Part shown: positions 1 to 10,500 of the stretch, piece after piece
Layout of the letters: each line of letters begins with the position of its first letter
How positions within the stretch are numbered: the stretch's first letter is position 1
DNA from: Labilibacter marinus
Lineage (GTDB): Bacteria > Bacteroidota > Bacteroidia > Bacteroidales > Marinilabiliaceae
Assembly: GCF_001659685.2 (NCBI RefSeq)
Contig: NZ_LXYE02000039.1
Coordinates: 1-64,000, forward strand
DNA: 64,000 bases
Reading direction: 5' to 3'
The notes under the pieces: model-generated
Seen by the model: the letters and a program-made list of their open reading frames with translations, nothing else
Database searches by the model: none
Told to the model about the DNA's origin: nothing
Translations under genes and position numbers: made by a program

Positions 1-130
1 AAAAGTAAGGCTGAAAGCCTGACCGTTTTAGCGGTATTGCTTTTAATATATCCATCGCACTTACAGCGCTCCATTTACAAGGTGCTTAATTCATAGGGTT
101 ATCACCCTATGCTGATACCTAACAGCCTTA
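1..130. repeat. Palindrome-rich intergenic repeat, copy 1 (partial)
   Basis: This stretch resembles the repeat units at 1116-1376 and 1434-1697, especially the part at about 1350-1480. It shares AGGCTGAAAGCCT, the hairpin CATAGGG-TTAT-CACCCTATG and the segment around GCACTTACAGCGCT. It is cut by the window start, so its full extent is unknown. No coding potential is visible. It is probably a dispersed non-coding repeat family. Confidence 0.7.
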
Positions 131-235
131 CAGGCTATACTTACAATGTTGTATAGAGAAAATTGGATACAAAGCACGATTTGTTTTATGTATTCATGCT
201 GCTTATCTTAAAACGATAGGAGAAAGACCAACGTA

Positions 236-1000
236 TTAATCCCATATTCCATTTGATGTGGTCAGAATGATTGGTTCTTCATCGGTAACTAATATTGTAT
301 GCTCGTGTTGGGCAACATAACCGCCTTTGTTACCTACTAAGGTCCAGCCATCATCTAATTGCTCAGCCGTATTTGAATGCGTAGCAATAAAGGTCTCTAT
401 GGCCACCGTCATACCTTTTTTAAATACCTCTTGGTTGGTTTCGTCTTTGTAGTTTAATATTTCCTCTGGCGCTTCGTGCAAGCTATTTCCAACACCATGT
501 CCAGCCAGGTTTTCAATAACCACATAACCTCTCTCGATAGCTGCCATCTCTATTATATCGCCCACATCACAAACCTTTATGCCTGCTTTGATATAATGAA
601 TGGCTTTATGCAATATTTGCTTTGAAGCATCCACAAGGACTTGATGATGATGAATGTCTTTTCCCATTACAAAGGAGCCACCATTATCCGACCAAAACCC
701 GTTTAACTCTGCCGACACATCAATATTAATTAAATCACCTTCTTGTAATATTTTATCCGCAGAAGGAATGCCGTGCGCGGCTTCGTTATTTACGCTAATG
801 CATGTGTAACCAGGGAATTTATAGGTTTCGTAGGGTGCCGATTTTGCACCATGCTCTTTTAAAATCGCTCCTCCGTAATCATCTAACTCCTTGGTCGACA
901 TGCCCACCTTAGCATATTCCCTCATTAGTTTTAGTGTAGTCCCAACCACTTCACTGGCCTTTTTCATTCCATCTAATTGCGACTCTTCTGTTATTAACAT
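236..1000 (-). CDS. map: Methionine aminopeptidase, type I
   Basis: Cytosolic metalloprotease that removes the initiator methionine from nascent proteins. The 254 residues match the usual length of type I enzymes. The pita-bread-fold metal ligands are all visible: D94 (NIDVSAE), D105 (WSDNGGSF), H168 (AGHGVG), E202 (AIETF) and E233 (QHEHTI), with the substrate histidine H76 in AAHGIP. There is no N-terminal zinc-finger extension, so it is the short bacterial form. In many bacteria map sits near secY and ribosomal genes; here it stands alone, flanked by repeats on both sides, so this may be a second copy. The start ATG at 1000 leads directly into the conserved fold. Confidence 0.95.
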   Translation of the reverse strand: MLITEESQLDGMKKASEVVGTTLKLMREYAKVGMSTKELDDYGGAILKEHGAKSAPYETYKFPGYTCISVNNEAAHGIPSADKILQEGDLINIDVSAELNGFWSDNGGSFVMGKDIHHHQVLVDASKQILHKAIHYIKAGIKVCDVGDIIEMAAIERGYVVIENLAGHGVGNSLHEAPEEILNYKDETNQEVFKKGMTVAIETFIATHSNTAEQLDDGWTLVGNKGGYVAQHEHTILVTDEEPIILTTSNGIWD

Positions 1001-1115
1001 TTATCTAGTTATTTATGGCTTATTATTTTTATATCAATGATGCTTAGCATCCGAAGCTATTAAAACAAGCGTTCTTCATTCTTGTTTAACCCGCTTTTTT
1101 TCGCAGGCTATCGCA

Positions 1116-1376
1116 CTTAATTCATAGGGTTATCACCCTATGCTGTTACCTATGAGCCTTTCAGGCTATAAAATGCAATATATGCTTTGGGATGATAATA
1201 TAAAATAGGGTTCACTTATGTACCTAAGATATTAATGCAACCCCATACGATTCTTTTTTTGTGCTCTGCTTATATCATCTCGTAAATAAAACACTGAAAG
1301 TGTTTTCGGTACTAGCATAGTCATTTATGGCTATGTGTTAGGCAAGATGCAAAAGCAAGGCTGAAAGCCTGACCGT
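1116..1376. repeat. Tandem ~318-bp repeat, first unit
   Basis: Nearly identical to 1434-1697 at an offset of 318 bases, dropping to 317 after a one-base indel near 1245/1562. It contains several short palindromes: CATAGGGTTATCACCCTATG, GCCTTTCAGGC, AACACTGAAAGTGTT, CATAGTCATTTATGGCTATG and AGGCTGAAAGCCT. I see no open frame in it. Confidence 0.85.
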
Positions 1377-1433
1377 TATAGCAGTATTACCTTTAATTAT
1401 GCATCGCACTTACAGCGCTTAATTTACAAGGCG

Positions 1434-1697
1434 CTTAATTCATAGGGTTATCACCCTATGCTGTTACCTATGAGCCTTTCAGGCTATAAAATGCAATATA
1501 TGCTTTGGGATGATAATATAAAATAGGGTTCACTTATGTACCTAAGATATTAATGCAACCCCTACGATTCATTTTTTGTGCTCTGCTTATATCATCTCGT
1601 AAATAAAACACTGAAAGTGTTTCCGGTACTAGCATAGTCATTTATGGCTATGCATTAAGCAAGATGCAAAAGTAAGGCTGAAAGCCTGAACGGTATT
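1434..1697. repeat. Tandem ~318-bp repeat, second unit
   Basis: Second tandem copy of the palindrome-rich unit, with a few substitutions against the first (for example GTTTTCGG versus GTTTCCGG). The spacer 1377-1433 also resembles bases 26-95. The unit ends just before the stop codon of the 1701-1973 gene. The alternating hairpins could fold in RNA or act as a REP-like element; no transposase is nearby. Confidence 0.85.
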
Positions 1698-1700
1698 TCT

Positions 1701-1973
1701 TTATTCCTCAACAAAACAAACTCCAATACCTTTTTCCTCCAACAGCTTTACCGACTTAGAGCAAATATTATTGTTACATAGTAAACTCACTTTTAACAAG
1801 GGTTCTTTATGCTGAATATCCTCAGCAATAGTCACTATTTTAAGCGCATCCTTCATAATTATTCTACTCTTAATGAGCTTAACAATAGCTATATGTCCAT
1901 CGGTAATGGCTTGTAGTTTTACCCGCGATGATAATCCATAATATAGAGGAGAGGTGTTCATTTTAATTTGCAA
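1701..1973 (-). CDS. Small hypothetical protein
   Basis: 90 residues, no signal peptide or membrane segment. The protein is mixed alpha/beta by eye, with a hydrophobic C-terminal strand-like end (GIGVCFVEE) and the run IKSRIIMKDALKIV. The start may be M1 or M5. I do not recognise a family. It lies between the tandem repeats and another small gene on the same strand. It could be a conserved Bacteroidota hypothetical; I place moderate trust in it being real because the frame fills the available space and composition is protein-like. Confidence 0.5.
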   Translation of the reverse strand: MQIKMNTSPLYYGLSSRVKLQAITDGHIAIVKLIKSRIIMKDALKIVTIAEDIQHKEPLLKVSLLCNNNICSKSVKLLEEKGIGVCFVEE

Positions 1974-2080
1974 AAGTTGATGTTATAAGTATCTCTTTTA
2001 TTTCCTATTTTTTCCAGTTGGTTCCATCCAAGCTAAAAGAAACTAGGCTTCAGGTAAATAGTTTTTAAGCGTTATAGGTA

Positions 2081-2539
2081 TTACATAACGATATCCAGCT
2101 GTTTACCCTCGGCCAATGCTTTTTTATCTTTTTGCGCACCTAATACCGCTCCAATCATCAAGCCTATGGGCAGTCCAACACCCATGAACCCTATATTACC
2201 AATGATAGGTCCAATAACAATACCCATAGGTAAACCAAATACAACCATACCCAGTGCTAACCACCTGTGCTTATAAAAACCTTTAGGCACAAGTCCTGTT
2301 TCTTTCTCTAGTTGGTTATATATCCCTGACTGCATTTTAACGATATGCCTTCTGAAATCAACACCTGCATCGGGCAAAGCATTAAAATCCTTTATTTTGC
2401 TGTTAATAAAATCTATTATTTCGGAGGGTAATTCCTTTGTTCTTAATTCAGCTAAAAGCTGATTTAAGCTTGTAAAAGCTATTAGAGCTTTATTGTATTC
2501 GCTAATGTCGTGTCTGATTTTAGGTTCTATAATAGTCAT
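2081..2539 (-). CDS. Small membrane protein with glycine-rich hydrophobic hairpin
   Basis: 152 residues. The first 90 are charged and helical, probably cytosolic (SEYNKALIAFTSLNQLLAEL). Residues about 92-136 form two close hydrophobic, glycine-rich segments (GMVVFGLPMGIVIGPIIG and GVGLPIGLMIGAVLGA), then a short lysine-rich tail. This looks like a membrane-inserted hairpin of the glycine-zipper kind. No family recognised. The start ATG at 2539 is the first possible and the frame is otherwise free of competitors. Confidence 0.65.
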   Translation of the reverse strand: MTIIEPKIRHDISEYNKALIAFTSLNQLLAELRTKELPSEIIDFINSKIKDFNALPDAGVDFRRHIVKMQSGIYNQLEKETGLVPKGFYKHRWLALGMVVFGLPMGIVIGPIIGNIGFMGVGLPIGLMIGAVLGAQKDKKALAEGKQLDIVM

Positions 2540-2866
2540 TCGTCTTTATTGTTTTATCTATATTTTTGTTAAATGCCATGCCATTGCACACTAGCTAAAG
2601 GTTCCTTTTTATTAACCGAACAAATATAATAATTGGAACGAAAGGCTCTCGTATACTTTTAATTTATGGGAGGTTTTGTTTTTATATAAACACATCTAAC
2701 ATAAACCACAACAGCTCTCTACAGTCACAGGTATTAGATAACTAATGAAAGCATAAGGGCATAATTAATGAAAGTTTTTGCTATCAAATTAATGATTTTT
2801 CCAGTTTGTTTGCTCCCCAAAAATTAATATCCCTTTTTAGGAAAAGAGAATTTATTATAAATGCAT
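2540..2866. other. Intergenic region, no gene seen
   Basis: AT-rich spacer between the small membrane protein and the large T9SS gene. I see no open frame, tRNA or convincing hairpin terminator. Confidence 0.6.
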
Positions 2867-5800
2867 CTATTGTTTATAAACTTTCTTCACGCTTAATTTA
2901 TCATCTATTTGAACCTGCAATAAATATATGCCTTTAGGAAAAGCCGAAATATTAATCTTGTGTTTGATTGAAGAAAGCGTCTTACTAATTTGTTCTTTTG
3001 CTAAAACCGATCCTGAAACCGATAAAATGGAAATAGATACTTCTCCTATTTTTTCGTCATCAATAAAAATATTAATTTCATTTTGTACAGGGTTTGGTGC
3101 CACGGTACACTTTAAGGTTTCTTCTTTTATGTCACTTTCAACCGAAGTATCTTGCGCATGAGGCAATATATAAAGATATATACTTTGCTTCCCATTTATG
3201 CCGGCAACTGACATGATAGAGTTAGCTGATAATTTGTGTTTCTGTCCGTAATAACAATTACTAGCGATATCACTAGGCTGATAGGTATTATCAAATATCA
3301 TTTCTCCCTCAGTCTGTGAGAAAATTCCAACTGTACCTTCATTTGAACTATCCCCATTGTAATAAGGGCTTCCAATAGTCATATATAGTTCGCTCATATT
3401 CAATGTTAATGGTACGGAATTATAACCATATCCTCCAGAAATCCAACTTTGGTTTAACAAATCGTGCGTTGAATCAACTGTAATTGTATTATTCTTCAAG
3501 GAGCAAATTCCTAATTCCCTTTTGTAGGTATCGAAATAAGCTAATGAGTTTTCAAAAGTGGATAGAATAACATTTGAATAAGATGAATTATTTTCATTCA
3601 CTTCATCAATATAACTTAGTTTATCCTCTTCTAACGCCCATATTTTAATACTTCTTAATTGATTGGAAAGCACAATTCCATCATTCAGCAATAAACATTT
3701 ATCACCTAACGATTCCCTTTCGTCACCCTGGATAGAATCAATGGGAGCAAAGGCCGCGTTTTCGTATTTTAGAAGTTTTGCTTTTCCAGCGTAACTTGCT
3801 TCGTGCGGCGACGACACAAGTAATTTTGAATTTTTAAAATCAAAGTTATCTATCTGGTTAAACCCGGCAATAGAAAACTGTGATTTAAACACACAGTTAT
3901 AGTCGTTGATTTCAAACATCAGAAAATTTCTTTCGGAATCGCCACATAAAATCCTGTTTTGATCAATTTTTATATTTCTCCAATATCCTTCAGGAATATC
4001 CAAAACACCTCCTTCTCGCCAAGAGTATTTGGTTTTTCTAAACCATACCAATTTTTCAACTCTATATTGTCCAAGAAGAGCCACCGCGTATTCATCACTT
4101 AAATCAAAGTCTACTATGTAGTCATCCAATTTATTTATCCAATTATACTCCCCAATGTCATCTGCTCTATTAATTACATTTATAGTCATTTCTTTATCCA
4201 GACTTAAACCAGTTTCATCCTCAACTCTTATTCTTACATAACACTCTCGGTTTTTTTCGTAGTCAATTTTTTTCTCCAATTTTAATGTATCACCATCTAA
4301 ATAAAATAAATCATTGTGATCATCTCCATCACCTGAAACAAGACTATAACTAAGCGTAGAGCCCATATTATAATCCAAACCTTTTAATACGCTTACTTTT
4401 TCTCCTTTATACACTTCTTCCATGATCGAGTTTCCATCATGATAGAGCAGATGTGGTGCTTTCTCTTCATGAACATACCCAATCGAATTACAGCTATGGA
4501 TTGTAAGTCCCTCTTCATTAATTACCCCAAAGAACTTACGAGTTAAGCATAATATTTTATCGGAAGAAGCCAAACCATTATAGCCCCACTCAACCTTTTT
4601 AACAAAATCCCAGTGACCATCTTGTTCCATGTATATTTTTACATAATCCTGCCCCAGAACAGCACAACTATTTCTGGTTAATTCAAAACTATTTGCAGTT
4701 CTTTTTTCAATAGTATCTGGTACATATAACATTGTACAATCCTTGAAATCGAACTTTTCGCCATACGGATATAAATAAACAGCTCCAACATTTTCTTTAA
4801 AGTTAAGCTCTATAGATCGCGCAGCAACACCTACGTATGATCTAGTTATAGCAACATCAGTTCCAAACGATCCTTCTAAATCTGTAATCCCCTCCGGATA
4901 AGGAATGTCAATTGCTTCACCATTCCCTGTTAGATCAAAAATATGAGCAGATGTTCTTCCGTTATAAGTTTCCGCTGCATTGGAATATGCACCTACCAAA
5001 CCGTACTTACCATATACATCCACCACATACCCAAAGTCAGCTCTTTCAGGTAAATTATCTGCCTGAAGAGATGATACCAGCGACCAATCCCCATTTCCCA
5101 TGTTTTTATATCGATATGCTTTGTTATCGTCAGTACTACCAACCATTAAGTATTCATCAGTAATAGCAATCTTTTCACCAAAATCACCCCACGACCTGTT
5201 ACTCTTTATCGTGGTAATATGGTTAAACGCATCATGCTCTCGCTTGTATATATAAATATGATTTGATCCAGTTCCTACTGCTAAATAATTTAAAGAAAGA
5301 CTTACATCATAACCATAAGCATCTCTATAATAGTTATCATCTTCGGGAAACAGATCCTGGAGTTTCTTCCACCCATCAGCGCCTTTTCGGAATATACTTA
5401 CTTTGCCCGGACTGTCATCACTATACTCTTCGGAGTAATGATAACCCACAGCAACAATATTCCCAAAAGCATCAACACTACTGGGCTTATCCTTGTATTC
5501 ATCAGACATATAGCCTAAGTTTTGTTTTAAGGGTATATTATCCAGTACTCCATTTACTGTCAGTTGTTTTTCAAAAGCATGTCCTTTCTCATCTACAACA
5601 CGTACAGTAAAAGAATAGTCTCTCTCATTCTCATCCAGCTCTTTTTTCAGGTACAGGTATCCATCTTCAATTGTAAAATAGGAGGCATCTCCCTCGGTAC
5701 TGTTTAAAATTGTCCAGGTATGCTCTTCGTCCTTATCCATATCACCAGCCCATATCTTTAATACATCCATTCCAGCCGGTTCATCAATAAATATAGAGTA

Positions 5801-7516
5801 AGCGTTAAGGATAATATCAGAAGGAGATTCAGGCAAATCACCAATCTCTATTATCAATTTCTTTTCTGTAATGATTTCTCCATCACTTTCTATTTTAATT
5901 CTTACAGTGCAGATTGGTGTTTCTTCATAATCTATTGGCTCATTACTTTTTAGAATATTACCATCGAGGTAGAATAATTCGTTATGGGCATCTCCCTCTC
6001 CCGTTATTATAGTATATGTGTAAGTATCCTCTTCGGCCGAACCACTAATAATGGTACCTAAAGTACTGTTTTTGGGTTCATTTTCGTTAAATATATCATC
6101 GTAAACCAATGTTCCTATTGGAACAAACTGAGTTGGCGTTACAGGAGTGGAAGCTCTGTTAGCAGCATCAACACGCTGAACCGTTATGTCAAATACTGTA
6201 TCCTTGGGCAATGTGAAGTTTGCTTTACGAACAAAGCCCATATTTCCATTTGAATGCGACATTAACTTACCAGAAGAAGTGGTAAAAGGAGCTTTTAAGA
6301 ATTTATCTCCTTGCTTTAAACTCAGGTTATAAGTGTATGCATGGCTTGGTTCGTCTAAATCCCAGCTTACCTCTATTTCTTTTTCGCCAATATGATTAAT
6401 CGTAAAATTTTGAATAGGTTGCGGAACAGCAACGGGATCAAGGTTATTTAAAAAGATCCAGTTAAAATCATTCGCCTCAACGTACAAATCCAAATTACCA
6501 TCATTATTAAAGTCGGTAAAAGCTAACCGCTTTTCTCCAAAGTTAAAATCTGGCAATCCATCTAATTTGCGATCGAACCCAGTACCGTTGTTTAAGTATA
6601 TTGCTGTTGCGTTCCTTTCGGAATAAATAAATTGACCAGACAAAATTATGTCCGCTAATCCATTATTATCAATATCGCCCACCGCAACTTTTGAATTACG
6701 AACCAAAGGTAAACTAAAATGCAATTTCCAGTCATCATTATCTTTCACCCACACTTCAACCGTATGCTCGTTTTCCTCCGGATGGATAACCACATCCATT
6801 TTGCCATCACCGTTAAAATCAGCAAATTCATATAACGATTTGTATTTATATGGAATTGACGTCTCCACTCTAGTAAAACCTTCCGGCAGATTATAATAGC
6901 AATTTACATTTCCCTCTATACTTGGACCAAATATATCCAAACGACCATCTTCGTTTAAATCAACAATCTTGAAATAATGTGTTAATGCAATATTAGTAGA
7001 AAACTCAGTAGGCTCCTGATTAAGATCATTCCAGTATTGATAAATACTGGGATAAGCATTTTTAATTACACCAATAGATTCAATATAAAAATCGTTATCA
7101 AAATCAGCAATTAAACCATTCCAATAAATATCCTCCAAGGACGTAGGCAAGGGTTGATCAATCCATGAAGAATCTTCGTTTCCCAGAAGAACTTTTTCTT
7201 GCAGTATGAGGTCTGGGATGTTGTCATGGTTCCAATTAACACTATGATAATACTTATCCGTTTTTATTTCAACCGTATCCGCCTCATCATACCTTAATTC
7301 ACCTTTAACGTTAGGTATAGTTACTATTTTGTACGGATACCTGATTTGACAAATCAGGTCAGGAAATCCATCTCCAAGCATATCAATCCAATCTACATGG
7401 TTATAATCCTTAGCAGGCAGTTTTATACTATTATCTTCGCTATAAATATTTTGAGCCGTATTTAATATTGGGATGGCAAATAATAAAATTGCCACAATTT
7501 TATATTGTAATTTCAT
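2867..7516 (-). CDS. Giant T9SS-exported FG-GAP/cadherin-like protein
   Basis: 1549-residue secreted or cell-surface protein. It starts with a signal peptide (about residues 1-21). Residues 25-365 hold at least seven FG-GAP/VCBS calcium-loop motifs such as DLNEDGRLD, DFNGDGKMD, DIDNNGLAD and DFNNDGNLD, indicating a beta-propeller. A fibronectin-III-like segment (about 370-460) and cadherin-like segments (about 475-660) follow. A second propeller-like region with FG-GAP-type repeats (about 670-1010), another cadherin-like domain (about 1015-1095) and a third propeller-like region come next. The last ~85 residues form a T9SS type A sorting tail (APNPVQNEINIFI, then FPKGIYLLQVQ). It ends an apparent two-gene unit: the next gene upstream stops 7 bp before this start. 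The likely role is adhesion or extracellular binding, inferred from domains only. Confidence 0.85.
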   Translation of the reverse strand: MKLQYKIVAILLFAIPILNTAQNIYSEDNSIKLPAKDYNHVDWIDMLGDGFPDLICQIRYPYKIVTIPNVKGELRYDEADTVEIKTDKYYHSVNWNHDNIPDLILQEKVLLGNEDSSWIDQPLPTSLEDIYWNGLIADFDNDFYIESIGVIKNAYPSIYQYWNDLNQEPTEFSTNIALTHYFKIVDLNEDGRLDIFGPSIEGNVNCYYNLPEGFTRVETSIPYKYKSLYEFADFNGDGKMDVVIHPEENEHTVEVWVKDNDDWKLHFSLPLVRNSKVAVGDIDNNGLADIILSGQFIYSERNATAIYLNNGTGFDRKLDGLPDFNFGEKRLAFTDFNNDGNLDLYVEANDFNWIFLNNLDPVAVPQPIQNFTINHIGEKEIEVSWDLDEPSHAYTYNLSLKQGDKFLKAPFTTSSGKLMSHSNGNMGFVRKANFTLPKDTVFDITVQRVDAANRASTPVTPTQFVPIGTLVYDDIFNENEPKNSTLGTIISGSAEEDTYTYTIITGEGDAHNELFYLDGNILKSNEPIDYEETPICTVRIKIESDGEIITEKKLIIEIGDLPESPSDIILNAYSIFIDEPAGMDVLKIWAGDMDKDEEHTWTILNSTEGDASYFTIEDGYLYLKKELDENERDYSFTVRVVDEKGHAFEKQLTVNGVLDNIPLKQNLGYMSDEYKDKPSSVDAFGNIVAVGYHYSEEYSDDSPGKVSIFRKGADGWKKLQDLFPEDDNYYRDAYGYDVSLSLNYLAVGTGSNHIYIYKREHDAFNHITTIKSNRSWGDFGEKIAITDEYLMVGSTDDNKAYRYKNMGNGDWSLVSSLQADNLPERADFGYVVDVYGKYGLVGAYSNAAETYNGRTSAHIFDLTGNGEAIDIPYPEGITDLEGSFGTDVAITRSYVGVAARSIELNFKENVGAVYLYPYGEKFDFKDCTMLYVPDTIEKRTANSFELTRNSCAVLGQDYVKIYMEQDGHWDFVKKVEWGYNGLASSDKILCLTRKFFGVINEEGLTIHSCNSIGYVHEEKAPHLLYHDGNSIMEEVYKGEKVSVLKGLDYNMGSTLSYSLVSGDGDDHNDLFYLDGDTLKLEKKIDYEKNRECYVRIRVEDETGLSLDKEMTINVINRADDIGEYNWINKLDDYIVDFDLSDEYAVALLGQYRVEKLVWFRKTKYSWREGGVLDIPEGYWRNIKIDQNRILCGDSERNFLMFEINDYNCVFKSQFSIAGFNQIDNFDFKNSKLLVSSPHEASYAGKAKLLKYENAAFAPIDSIQGDERESLGDKCLLLNDGIVLSNQLRSIKIWALEEDKLSYIDEVNENNSSYSNVILSTFENSLAYFDTYKRELGICSLKNNTITVDSTHDLLNQSWISGGYGYNSVPLTLNMSELYMTIGSPYYNGDSSNEGTVGIFSQTEGEMIFDNTYQPSDIASNCYYGQKHKLSANSIMSVAGINGKQSIYLYILPHAQDTSVESDIKEETLKCTVAPNPVQNEINIFIDDEKIGEVSISILSVSGSVLAKEQISKTLSSIKHKINISAFPKGIYLLQVQIDDKLSVKKVYKQ

Positions 7517-7523
7517 TTTTAGC

Positions 7524-10500
7524 TTAGTTAAGGTTAAACTTTTTTACACCAAACGACTCGCTGTCAATTTGCATTAGGATGATGTATATTCCGTTAGGAT
7601 GTTCATTCAGGTTTACAATTACATCCTGGTTATTTGTGTTAAAATAGTCTTGGTTTTTCACACACTGACCAGCTGTATTGAATATTTTAATAACTCCTTC
7701 TCCAAAATTCAAGTCGGAAGGTGAGAGTCTCAAAACTTTGTTTGAAACATGTACTCTAAAGTAGTCGTCGAACTTAACCTTGTTTATCCCAACAATACTT
7801 TTTTCAACCATGAAATAATATCGATTCCTACAGTTCTTATCATCGTAAATATCTACCCATAAATATTGCGAATCATTTAAGTCAGACGTATTCACCATTA
7901 CACTATTCTGGTCGCTTCCATTCCACCATGCTACCGAATAAGTATCCGGTATATTCAATGTAAGGTTGGTATTATCATCAACTATAGTGTCGTTTATTAT
8001 ACTTAAAGGCCATTCAGGCATTTCTACATAAATAGAATCAGTATATCTACAGCCGTTATCTCCCAATGCTTCAACAATATATTTACCAGGTTCGTTAATA
8101 GTCCTGCTAGAACCATAACTTGTTTGTCCATCGCTCCAGATATATTTGCTGATATCATATGAGTTGGTCGCATACATTCTTACATAAGGTCTATTGCATG
8201 ATTCAATCGTATCGGAATCAAACCAGAAATAAGGCTGACGCAACATCTTTACATTTATTTGCCTTAGCTCTTCGCAACCATTACTTTTTGTTACAGTAAC
8301 TTTGTAATCATCTGAAGCCACAATCTGTAAAGTGTCGTTAACTTCCTGAGTAAACCAATGTACTGCTGCATCTTCCACATTCAGAATTAAATTATTCCCT
8401 TCGCATATAGAAGTATCTGAAGGAAGATGAAAACTTGGTCCTTCCTTGGCTAAAACCGCTAATATATCAGAAGTATCCCGGCATCCGTATTGATCAATAG
8501 AAACTGTTTGGTAAGCTCCCGCTTCTTTAGCCCAAAAATAGGCATGGTTGGCTTCATTAATTATATATTCCTTTAATAACCAATTGTAAGATAACCCTCC
8601 ACTAGCTTCTAATTTAATAGAGTCGTGAGGACATAAATTTACGTCATCTTGAGTTGAAATTCCAGCTATAGCGGGCCGAACTATTGACCAATCCACTATT
8701 TCACTTGTGTCGTTACCTAGTGCATGATGTAATACCAACTTATATTTACCCGCCTCTGACAACTCCTTAGTCGCAGTCATACCGTCATCAATCGTTACAC
8801 TATTTAATATCATCTCATATTCATATCCCTCTACTTCAGGTAAATTAACTGTGGTTGTTGCATTGGAACAAATAACTGTGTTAACATTAGGCCAGGCATT
8901 TTCTACCAGACTTATAACTTTGTTCCCATTTATGTTTTTATAAATTCTTTGTAATCCTGATGGCCAAAAAACTTTAAGAGAATCAACTGTTGCTTGATCT
9001 CCTAATCCAAAATGAATTACATGAGAAGTACTGACATTACCCTGACAACTATTTGTTATTTGCCTTGATTGTTTAAAAATTTTGCCATCTACTGTATTGT
9101 ATAAATCAACCCTTGCCCCAATAGCATTCCAATTACTTTTAATGCCTTTTAACTTAAACTCAATCCAATTGTTGGTCAGGGATTTCCGACTTGTTGCATA
9201 TGCTCTCGAATAGTTAATATGTACCCAATCCAGATTTCCATTTTCATCCAAATCAGAAAGCATTAACCTATTGTTATAACCCGTATTGATATCTAGTTTA
9301 TTGAGACCAAATGACTGATCCACAAAAACCATTTCGCCCATGTTATAAAATAAGCTTTCTTTTTCAGTTCCAGAATATAAAATATCTATACGTCCATCAT
9401 TATTCATATCTCCCATATCAAAGCAAACCAGCGAATTTTCCCTTCCATCCAATTCTGCTTCTCTTAAAAAACCATAGTCTAAAGCCTCATATGTTCCAAG
9501 ATTATTGCTTTTTATAATATAAAAATATTCGCTCGATCCTACGGCAAAATCTGGATAACCATCGTTGTTTAAATCTCCCTGCCGGATATATGTCCCCTTG
9601 GCATTATTGAATTGCTTTACCTGAGTCAATGAATTCCCATTATTTGAATACATATGTACCGAAGAGCTGGTGGTAACAATCATATCGAGATATCCATCCA
9701 GGTTAAAGTCAGCCCAACATAAATTATTGGCTGAGATATAACTGCTAAACCCTAAGGTTGAAAATGAAAAATCACCATTATTAATAAACAGCTTAATCAT
9801 TGACTGGCTATCTATTCCTGACACATCATTAAAACCATCGTTATTGAAATCTAAAGCTTGTACTTTCTTAAACCCTTTTATGTAATTAAAATCAACAGTC
9901 TCCACATTGTATTTCTTTGGGCTGGCTACTACTCCATAATTCTCATTGGAAGCTACAACTTCATCTATTCCATCATTATTTATATCGCCCACCGAAATAT
10001 TTTGACTGGTATAATAATTGGTTGGCATAAACGGACCTGATAAATCATCGTATTTCAGAGGCTCGGTATTAATTGCCCAAAACCCCTTGTTAGTTTGCCA
10101 GCCTGTTGTAGCTATGTAAAAATCAGGATTTGCATCATCGCTGAATTGCCCCAATGCTAAACATTGAATCTCTCTATATACATCCGTCAATCCAACAACC
10201 TCTATTTTTTCAAAGTTGTCTTCAATGGTATTATCAGAGGAATAAACTGGAAAATATTTTTCAGCTTCTCCTTCACAATATTGGTTGGAGTGTTTAAATG
10301 AGGCTTTATAATAACCTGTACTTGTTAATTCATTTATTGGGTTAACTTCTGTACTCGTACTTCCATCGGAGAAATTCCACGAGTACTGATCCCACTGAAA
10401 CCAGAACTTAGTGAAAAACTGCTGATCGGTTGATCCCAAAATATTAATGGTATTATCCTTTACGCCAATGTTATCTTCCTGACCGTCACAAGTTTTATGT

